DNA of 64,000 bases from Halomarina pelagica (GTDB lineage: Archaea > Halobacteriota > Halobacteria > Halobacteriales > Haloarculaceae): assembly GCF_024228315.1 (NCBI RefSeq), contig NZ_CP100454.1:2790001-2854000 (forward strand), read 5' to 3'. The position numbers were made by a program, and so were the translations under genes. Each line of letters opens with the position of its first letter. Position 1 is the stretch's first letter. Below, piece by piece: positions 58,417-64,000 of this stretch. The notes beneath the pieces were generated by a model. That model had not been told where the DNA came from. It ran no database searches and worked only from the letters and a program-made list of their open reading frames with translations.

Positions 58417-59013
58417 TCAACTGTACCGCTCTTCGTTCCAGGGGTTCGCCGTGTCGGAGTAGCCGCGCTTCTCCCAGTAGCCGAGTTCGCGTTCCGTGAG
58501 GAACTCCACGCCGTCGACCCACTTCGCGCCCTTGTAGGCGTACTTGTGCGGGGTGACGACGCGGACGGGGCCGCCGTGGTCGTCGGGCAGCGGTTCGCCG
58601 TCGAGTTCCCACGCGAACAGCACCTCCTCGCGCATGCACTCCGACAGGGGGAGATCCGTCGCGTAGCCGTCGAAGCCGTGGAACATGACGTGCGTGGCGT
58701 CGTCCCGGACCCCCGCGCGCTCGGCCAGCGCCGGGAACGGAACGCCGGTGAACTCGTTGTCGAACCGACTCCACCCGGTGACGCAGTGGAAGTCCTGTCG
58801 CTGTCGCTCGTGAGGGAGGCGTTTGAACTCCTCGAGCGAGAACGAGCGGTCGTCCTCGACCGCACCCCACACCTCGAACGTCCACGTCTCCGGCGACCAC
58901 GAGGGCGTCCCGCTCTTCGAGAGCACGGGGAACCGAGCCGTCTCGCGCTGCCCCGGCGGGAGGCGCTCACCGCCGAACTCCTCGTAGAGGTCGGTCACGT
59001 CACGTACGCTCAT
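58417..59013 (-). CDS. Sulfite oxidase-type molybdopterin oxidoreductase
   Basis: A 198-aa molybdenum-cofactor domain of the sulfite-oxidase/YedY fold. Cys77 in DFHCVTGWSRFDN is the Mo ligand; VMFHGFDGYATDLPLSECM and HGGPVRVVTPHKYAYKGAKW are also conserved. It lacks a signal peptide and a dimerisation domain, like other minimal haloarchaeal proteins of this group. The start at 59013 is the ATG of MSVRDVTDLYEEF. Substrate unknown. Confidence 0.87.
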   Translation of the reverse strand: MSVRDVTDLYEEFGGERLPPGQRETARFPVLSKSGTPSWSPETWTFEVWGAVEDDRSFSLEEFKRLPHERQRQDFHCVTGWSRFDNEFTGVPFPALAERAGVRDDATHVMFHGFDGYATDLPLSECMREEVLFAWELDGEPLPDDHGGPVRVVTPHKYAYKGAKWVDGVEFLTERELGYWEKRGYSDTANPWNEERYS

Positions 59014-59167
59014 GCTCGCGCTACCGACGCCACGAAGGTAGGTGCATCGAATCCGCCGCGCTCGGGGACGTGTTTGTATCATTATGAAATAGACTGAGAG
59101 GATGGAGAAGATTATTTCCCTCTTCGTGAGCGTAGTTTTGCGCTACCGCCAAGATTCCCCGCAGGAA

Positions 59168-59175
59168 TTATATAC
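59168..59175 (+). promoter_or_regulatory. TATA box of the RHH gene
   Basis: TTATATAC centred about 29 nt before the ATG at 59201, in an AT-rich context (gaattatatac), as expected for a leaderless transcript. Confidence 0.6.
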
Positions 59176-59200
59176 CCGACTCTCAAAGCCACGAGTGACA

Positions 59201-59416
59201 ATGCCCAAGGTGGAAATCACGATTCCGGAGCATCTGGAGATGCAGATCGCGCAGATGATCGAACAGGGCGAGTTCGTCAACCGCGAGGAAGCGATCGAAG
59301 ACCTGCTGGCGGCGGGCCTGCGGGCGTACAAGACCAGCGGTCCCATCGAGGAGGACGAACCGGGAGCCTTCGAGGACGACGGGATGATGGGACACGAAGA
59401 CGAGTACGTCTTCTAG
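59201..59416 (+). CDS. Ribbon-helix-helix (CopG-like) protein
   Basis: A 71-aa acidic protein: MPKVEITIPEHLEMQIAQMI and then EQGEFVNREEAIEDLLAAGL form a ribbon-helix-helix domain, followed by an acidic tail ending EDEYVF. It probably dimerises and binds DNA as a regulator. A good TATA box precedes the ATG at 59201. No adjacent toxin gene is seen. Confidence 0.85.
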   Translation: MPKVEITIPEHLEMQIAQMIEQGEFVNREEAIEDLLAAGLRAYKTSGPIEEDEPGAFEDDGMMGHEDEYVF

Positions 59417-59688
59417 CCCCACTCATGTGCGCATCGCGATCTACCCCGCGCACCCCGCACACCCCTCTCTTCTAACCGACTCGGTCCGCCCGTTAGCTTC
59501 ATGTCCCTGCTCGTTGACTCGCCACCCGAAATGTCAGCAATTAGTCATAATTGGGTACATTCCCGGCGGCTACAGCGTCAGCACATCGAACGGGAGATCG
59601 CGCGGTGGCGGGGGAGCGACGGCCGTTCGGCGGAACGCGCTCCGCTGGAGACGGACGGCGGCGGTGCGGGAGACGGGGGGGAGGGACG

Positions 59689-60510
59689 ATGAGCGCCAGC
59701 GGACTCCTCCTTCGGGCGAAGGACGCCGTCCACACCGAGCGGGTCGATCGCCTGCTCGATCGCCTGGGGGTGCGCAGTGCGCTCGCGGTCGCCTATCGGA
59801 CCGCGGTGCTCGCGACGACCGACACGCGAACCCTCTCCATGGGTGGCGCGACGGCGACCTTCCACATGGACACGGTCGAGGAGTTCCGCGACCTCCACGG
59901 GTTCGACGAGCGGGCGGTCGCGGCGGACCTCGTCTCGCGCCTCCGCCCGGACGACGTGGTCTACGACGTGGGCGCGAACCTCGGCATCTACACCTGTCTC
60001 GCCGCCGACGTCGTCGACACCGTCATCGCGTTCGAACCGCACCCCGAGAACGCCGCGCGCCTCGCGGACAACGTCGACCTGAACGACGCGTCGGTCGTCG
60101 TCTCCCGGTACGCGCTGTCGGACGCGGCGGGGGTCGCGGAACTCGCCATCACGCTCGAAGGGCTCGGATCCGCCGGCCACACGCTGTTGACGGCGGCGAA
60201 CCCCGACGCGCGGACCGTGAGCGTCGAGACCCGCCGCGGCGACGACCTCGTGGCCGCGGGCGAGATCCCCCCGCCGACGGTCGTCAAGGTCGACGCCGAG
60301 GGGGCGGAGCTGTCGGTGCTGCGCGGACTGCGGGAGACGCTGAGCCGGCCCGCGTGTCGACTCGTCTACTGTGAGGTCCACGAGTCGCGCCTGGAGATCG
60401 ACGGTGCCTCCGTGACCGCGGTCCGCGACCTCCTCCGGGAGTCCGGGTTCGACGTCTCGGAGGAGTCGGTCGACGCCGGACAGCGCTTCCTCGTCGGCCG
60501 GAAGGAGTGA
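59689..60510 (+). CDS. FkbM-family SAM-dependent methyltransferase (second copy)
   Basis: A 273-aa methyltransferase. SAM motif I is VVYDVGANLGIYTCLAADVV, then VIAFEPHPENAARLADNVDL and the FkbM signature VVKVDAEGAELSVLRGLRET. It is not closely related to the copy at 35.8 kb and has a shorter N-terminus. The start at 59689 is favoured because the frame upstream is Gly/Arg-rich shadow. Likely methylates a glycan or glycolipid sugar. Confidence 0.87.
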   Translation: MSASGLLLRAKDAVHTERVDRLLDRLGVRSALAVAYRTAVLATTDTRTLSMGGATATFHMDTVEEFRDLHGFDERAVAADLVSRLRPDDVVYDVGANLGIYTCLAADVVDTVIAFEPHPENAARLADNVDLNDASVVVSRYALSDAAGVAELAITLEGLGSAGHTLLTAANPDARTVSVETRRGDDLVAAGEIPPPTVVKVDAEGAELSVLRGLRETLSRPACRLVYCEVHESRLEIDGASVTAVRDLLRESGFDVSEESVDAGQRFLVGRKE

Positions 60511-60650
60511 TACGCCGTCTGCCGTGACTGTGTGGCGTTCCTCGGTTTCACGGGGTGCCGACAGTCCTCGCTGACCTGTCGGCCGACAGTACACCGCTCG
60601 TCACCCGTTGGCTCGTTATGTTTAAACCGCCCTCGCAGTTACCGTAGGGT

Positions 60651-60929
60651 ATGCACAAGGACGAACTCCTCGAACTCCACGAACAGATGGTGACGATCAT
60701 GGAGTACTTCCGCGCGCAGGAGGACGTGGACGACTCGCTGTTCGAGGCGTACGACCAGATCGACGTCTCGCCCGGTGACGTTCACAAGTCGAAGAGCGAA
60801 CACAAACACGCGGTCTTCGTCCTCGGCAACGCGCTGGCGAGCGCCATGAGCGAGGACGAGTTCTCCGACGCCGGGCGTATCAGCAAGCGTATGCAGGAAC
60901 TCGCGGACGACGCCGAACGAAAGCTGTAG
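60651..60929 (+). CDS. UPF0058 family protein
   Basis: A 92-aa all-helical protein, MHKDELLELHEQMVTIMEYF at the start, matching the archaeal UPF0058 family (metal-related functions have been proposed but are not established). It has a helical-hairpin pattern with many Glu/Asp/His positions. A TATA-like tatgtttaaac near 60617 is about 30 nt upstream. Function unknown. Confidence 0.85.
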   Translation: MHKDELLELHEQMVTIMEYFRAQEDVDDSLFEAYDQIDVSPGDVHKSKSEHKHAVFVLGNALASAMSEDEFSDAGRISKRMQELADDAERKL

Positions 60930-61005
60930 CCCGACTCGCCCCCGATCGCTCCTGTCGGAATCCCGGAGCGTCAAAGTATATCACCCTTCGGACGCATCGC
61001 GGAGT

Positions 61006-62889
61006 ATGGACGCACGGACCGTCGAACGGATACGCGAGTGGCAGTCTCACCCGTTCTCGGGGGACGACCTCCCCGCCCTGGCGGACACCTCGTTCACGGG
61101 CGCACTCGAGACCGACGACGCGTGGTTGTTCGTGCTCAACGGTCGCGCGATCGGCGTCTACGGGGGTACCGTCGGGGACGTCGCGGACGGCGAGGGGACG
61201 GCCTACGCCGCGCCGGACCCCGCCTTCCCGCTCCTGTTCACCATGCTCGAACGCGAGGGCGAGGAACGCGGCCGCTACTACACCGCCAAGACCCCGCTCG
61301 AGGAGGTCGACCGGACGCTCCGTGACGGCGGTTTCACCGGCTACGTCGAACTCGCCGAGAACGTCCTCAGCGGCGACTACTACGTCGTCTACTACGGGGG
61401 CGACGCGATGCAGGCCGCCTTCGTCGGGGAGAGCGGTCGCCCGATCGCCGGCCAGGAGGCGTTCGACCGGGCCGCGGACGAGGTCGGCATCTACAGCGTC
61501 GTCTCGACGGACGTTCCCGTACTCGACCTCCCCGGCACCGCCGCTCCCTCGGAGGACGATCCGTCCCACGAGACCGACGGACCCGACGCGACCGTCGCAG
61601 TCGATACGACGGGCGCACCCGACGCGTCGGGGCCGATCGAGGAGGACGACGCGCCCACGGAGGCCGTAGCGAGCGCCGAGGGGGAGTCCGCGTCCGCTGC
61701 CGATTCACCCCCCGCAGGTCGGGCCGACGGGGAGGCGTCCCTCGCCGAGGGGCGCTCGCTCGACGCGACGGCTCTCTCGCCGGACGCCGCGGCGTCCGGC
61801 GCTGGAGGCGACGACCGCGCCTCCCACGACGAGGGGCGCGGCGACGATACGGGGGAGCGCGACGACCTCCGATCCGACGATTTCCGAGCCGACGATTTCC
61901 GAGCGGACGATTTCCGAGCGGACGACCGCCGAGCCGACGACCTCCGAGCGACGCTTCGCGCGCGAGAGACGGAGGTCCAGCGCCTCCAACGGCGGGTCCG
62001 ATCGCTCGCCGACGAGCGCGACGAGTTACGGGCGGCAAACGAGTCGCTCAGAGACGAGCGCGACGCCCTGGACGAGCGCCGCGAGCGGCTCGAGGCGTCC
62101 GTCAGGGAACTCGAAGCGCGGATCGACGACCTGGAGTCGCGGGCGGGCGACGCCGGGGACGGGATCGAGCGCGACGTCGAGGTGTCGCCGGGGGAGGCGC
62201 TCGCCGGAACGAACCTGTTCGTGCGCTATCGCTCGCGCGGCGCGACGACGCTCGACGACGTGCTCGACGGCCACGACGACTGCGAGGGGCTTCGGAGGAA
62301 CCTCGATCTCGAGGAGCACACGCGCTTCGACGCCGAGGCGGCGCGGGTCGACGGGAGGCCGTTCGAAGCGTTCCTCGGGGACACCCTCGAACGCGAGTTC
62401 GTCTCGTGGCTGGTCCTCGACCTCGCCTTCGAGGTCGTCGACACGGGATACGCGGACGCGCTGTCGTCGCTCTACGAGGCGCTCCCCGAGATCGACCGCG
62501 CGGAACTGCACGGCACCGTCGACGCGGGCGAGGCGTCGTTCACGTTCGACGTGGTCTGTCGCGACCGCCTCGGCAACCCCCTCGTCGTCGCGAACCTCCA
62601 CGATTCGCGCGAGCCGGTGGAGGGGACCGGGATGGAGGCGCTCCTGTCGGGGGCGGAGCGCGTCGCGGCCGCCTACGACACGCTCGCCGGGGCGTTCGTC
62701 GTCACGGCCAGCTTCTTCGATCCGAAGGCGCTCGAACTCGCGAGCGAGGCCACGGCCAGCGGCGGGTTGTTCGGCGGCGGGAGGCGCGCGAGCTTCGTGC
62801 GCCTCTCGAGAAAACGCGGCTTCCACCTCTGTCTGGTGGAGGCGCGGGATCGGCGCTTCCACCTGACGGTGCCGGAACTGCGGGGTTAG
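61006..62889 (+). CDS. Haloarchaeal coiled-coil protein with central pentapeptide repeat
   Basis: A 627-aa protein in three parts. The N-terminal domain (about 1-165) begins MDARTVERIREWQSHPFSGD; an acidic low-complexity linker follows (about 185-285); a repeat RADDF/RSDDF (about 286-315) leads into a coiled coil (TLRARETEVQRLQRRVRSLA onward to about 385). The C-terminal domain (about 390-627), FVRYRSRGATTLDDVLDGHD onward, resembles a nuclease-like or restriction-enzyme-like fold seen in haloarchaeal homologues, but I cannot identify it. No membrane segment. The whole looks like a conserved haloarchaeal protein of unknown function. Confidence 0.75.
   Translation: MDARTVERIREWQSHPFSGDDLPALADTSFTGALETDDAWLFVLNGRAIGVYGGTVGDVADGEGTAYAAPDPAFPLLFTMLEREGEERGRYYTAKTPLEEVDRTLRDGGFTGYVELAENVLSGDYYVVYYGGDAMQAAFVGESGRPIAGQEAFDRAADEVGIYSVVSTDVPVLDLPGTAAPSEDDPSHETDGPDATVAVDTTGAPDASGPIEEDDAPTEAVASAEGESASAADSPPAGRADGEASLAEGRSLDATALSPDAAASGAGGDDRASHDEGRGDDTGERDDLRSDDFRADDFRADDFRADDRRADDLRATLRARETEVQRLQRRVRSLADERDELRAANESLRDERDALDERRERLEASVRELEARIDDLESRAGDAGDGIERDVEVSPGEALAGTNLFVRYRSRGATTLDDVLDGHDDCEGLRRNLDLEEHTRFDAEAARVDGRPFEAFLGDTLEREFVSWLVLDLAFEVVDTGYADALSSLYEALPEIDRAELHGTVDAGEASFTFDVVCRDRLGNPLVVANLHDSREPVEGTGMEALLSGAERVAAAYDTLAGAFVVTASFFDPKALELASEATASGGLFGGGRRASFVRLSRKRGFHLCLVEARDRRFHLTVPELRG
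61861..61950 (+). repeat. Six 15-bp tandem repeats inside the coiled-coil gene
   Basis: Six consecutive 15-nt units of GACGA(Y)(Y)TCCGAGC(C/G) type run without gaps from 61861 to 61950 and encode the (R/S)ADD(F/L/R)R pentapeptide repeat. Middle units (61876-61920) are nearly identical. Confidence 0.9.
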
Positions 62890-63191
62890 CTCTCGATCTC
62901 GGCCATCTCGTCGATCTTCATCCCCTCGAGCTTGTCGATGATGTCGTCGACCTTGTCGTCGAGTTCGGAGACGAAGTCCGCGGTGTGGTCGGTCGTGATG
63001 GCCCCCTGGCTCGACGGCTCGATGAGGTCTTCCTCCTCGAGAACGCGCAAGGAGTAGCGGACCTTGTGGTGCGGGTATCCCGTCTCGTTGGACATCTTCA
63101 CGATGCCGATCGGTTCGTTCTCGATGACCATCCGGAGGACCTGTAGATGGCGTTCGAGCATATCGACTTCCTTCTCAAGTCGGTCTATCAT
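62886..63191 (-). CDS. Small winged-helix regulator (101 aa)
   Basis: A 101-aa protein: an N-terminal helix (MIDRLEKEVDMLERHLQVLR), then a winged helix with EPIGIVKMSNETGYPHHKVR and LRVLEEEDLIEPSSQGAITT, ending in a Asp/Glu-rich helix. This architecture is common in haloarchaeal HTH regulators. The stop overlaps the preceding gene's stop by 4 nt on the other strand. CCTTTAAAGG at 63217-63226 gives a TATA-like box about 30 nt from the ATG at 63191. Target unknown, possibly purA across the shared promoter region. Confidence 0.8.
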   Translation of the reverse strand: MIDRLEKEVDMLERHLQVLRMVIENEPIGIVKMSNETGYPHHKVRYSLRVLEEEDLIEPSSQGAITTDHTADFVSELDDKVDDIIDKLEGMKIDEMAEIES

Positions 63192-63388
63192 GGCACTTGT
63201 TAACTTGTGTTTACAGCCTTTAAAGGTTGCTGTCCGTCCCGACAAAAGCCTGCGATTGGTAACAAGTACCCCGGGGGACTGTATAACCATTGTGGCTCGC
63301 GACGCGGGATGCGTCCCAGTTCTGGCACGGACGGCGAGCACCTCGCGGATCGTAACCGGTTTAGCGCGTCCTCTGAAACCTCCGCGCG

Positions 63389-64000
63389 ATGACTGTCACT
63401 ATCGTCGGGTCGCAACTCGGCGACGAAGGCAAGGGCGGTGTCGTCGATCTCTACGGCGAGGACGTCGACGTCGTGGCCCGCTATCAGGGCGGGGACAACG
63501 CCGGCCACACCGTCGTTCACGACGGTACGACGTACAAGCTCTCGCTCGTCCCGAGCGGCGCGGTCAGGGGCAATATCGGCGTGCTCGGCAACGGCTGCGT
63601 CGTCAACCCCGAGACGCTGTTCGAGGAGATCGACGCGCTCCGCGAGCGCGGGCTCGACCCCGACGTGCGCGTCGCCGAGCGCGCGCACGTGATCACGCCG
63701 TACCACCGCGTGCTGGACGGCATCGAGGAGAAGGCCAAGGACGACCTCGCGGCGGGCACGACGGGTCGCGGCATCGGCCCCGCCTACGAGGACAAGGTCG
63801 GCCGGCGCGGCGTCCGCGTCGGCGATCTCCTCGACCCCGACGTGCTCCGCGAGCGACTGGAGTACGTCGTCCCCCAGAAGCGCGCCATCGCGACGGAGGT
63901 CTACGGGCTGGAGCCGGACGAGGCGTTCGACGTCGAACACCTCTTCGCTACCTACCGCGCCTACGGCGAGCGCCTCGCCGACGAGGACATGACCGTCAAC
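63389..64000 (+). CDS. purA: Adenylosuccinate synthetase PurA (3' end outside window)
   Basis: The first 204 codons of PurA, which condenses IMP and aspartate with GTP hydrolysis. MTVTIVGSQLGDEGKGGVVD at the start carries the P-loop GDEGKG and the catalytic Asp; GGDNAGHTVV and TGRGIGPAYEDKVGRRGVRV follow. The frame is open to the window end. Confidence 0.97.
   Translation, partial: MTVTIVGSQLGDEGKGGVVDLYGEDVDVVARYQGGDNAGHTVVHDGTTYKLSLVPSGAVRGNIGVLGNGCVVNPETLFEEIDALRERGLDPDVRVAERAHVITPYHRVLDGIEEKAKDDLAAGTTGRGIGPAYEDKVGRRGVRVGDLLDPDVLRERLEYVVPQKRAIATEVYGLEPDEAFDVEHLFATYRAYGERLADEDMTVN

Noticed and set aside
59501-59692. 63-codon plus-strand frame ending in an ATGA overlap with the second FkbM gene
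   Set aside because: The overlap is suggestive, but the second half is Gly/Asp/Arg low-complexity sequence, and no family or promoter supports it.
1-64000. tRNA, rRNA genes, origin of replication
   Set aside because: Looked for T-loop-like GGTTCGAATCC patterns, rRNA-like stretches and ORB-type repeats by eye; found nothing that could be defended.

Overview
The window is a gene-dense, GC-rich stretch of chromosome from a haloarchaeon (class Halobacteria). The evidence is archaeal information-processing genes (RNA polymerase subunit L, TFB, GatC/GatA, a UPF0058 protein), strongly acidic proteins, twin-arginine/lipobox signals on exported proteins, start codons with a TATA box about 25-30 nt upstream (leaderless-type promoters), and a relic of the haloarchaeal type I-B CRISPR repeat. 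No rRNA or tRNA gene was seen. Both ends cut genes: an acyl-CoA dehydrogenase on the left and purA on the right.

Layout. 1-7.8 kb is a fatty-acid/acyl-CoA catabolic neighbourhood: acyl-CoA dehydrogenase, alpha/beta hydrolase, Lrp-type regulator, CPBP protease, MaoC hydratase, hotdog thioesterase, a hydroxyacyl-CoA dehydrogenase/enoyl-CoA hydratase fusion and an acyl-CoA ligase. 7.9-15.1 kb is mixed housekeeping: rpo11, two transporters, a lipoprotein, ltrA-like, hisF and several small proteins. 15.3-18.1 kb holds an orphan family-5 solute-binding lipoprotein whose domain order looks circularly permuted, followed by a PAP2-type membrane phosphatase.

18.2-28.7 kb is the most coherent accessory region. 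It has a GT2 glycosyltransferase, a GMC oxidoreductase with its gluconate-dehydrogenase subunit 3-like partner, a GT39-like membrane protein, a complete Fe(III)-type ABC importer (ATPase, double permease, binding lipoprotein) and a GT75/RGP-like protein. Four inverted repeats of the form TTAGG-N4-CCTAA (one with a mismatched half) lie in front of four separate transcription units here. I infer a DtxR/Idr-type iron regulon that joins iron import to an oxidoreductase and to glycan enzymes.

28.8-34 kb has purL, then a decayed CRISPR-Cas locus (a truncated cas6 and two repeats around one spacer) abutting a flavin disulfide reductase, and a tandem rhodanese. 34.1-38.2 kb is a surface-glycan cluster: flippase, FkbM methyltransferase, a nucleotidyltransferase-fold protein and two tandem paralogous small proteins sharing an IHVH..NLRL motif. 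38.5-47.6 kb is mostly core genes (PHP, NUDIX, TFB, gatCA, acyl-CoA ligase, a TrpRS-like protein) plus a UPF0175/PIN toxin-antitoxin pair and palindromic intergenic repeats. 47.7-58.3 kb is a menaquinone pathway (menF-D-B and menA-C-E) split by an MFS transporter and an AbrB/PIN pair. 58.4-64 kb has a sulfite-oxidase-type molybdoenzyme, an RHH protein, a second FkbM methyltransferase, a coiled-coil protein with a pentapeptide repeat, a wHTH regulator and the start of purA.
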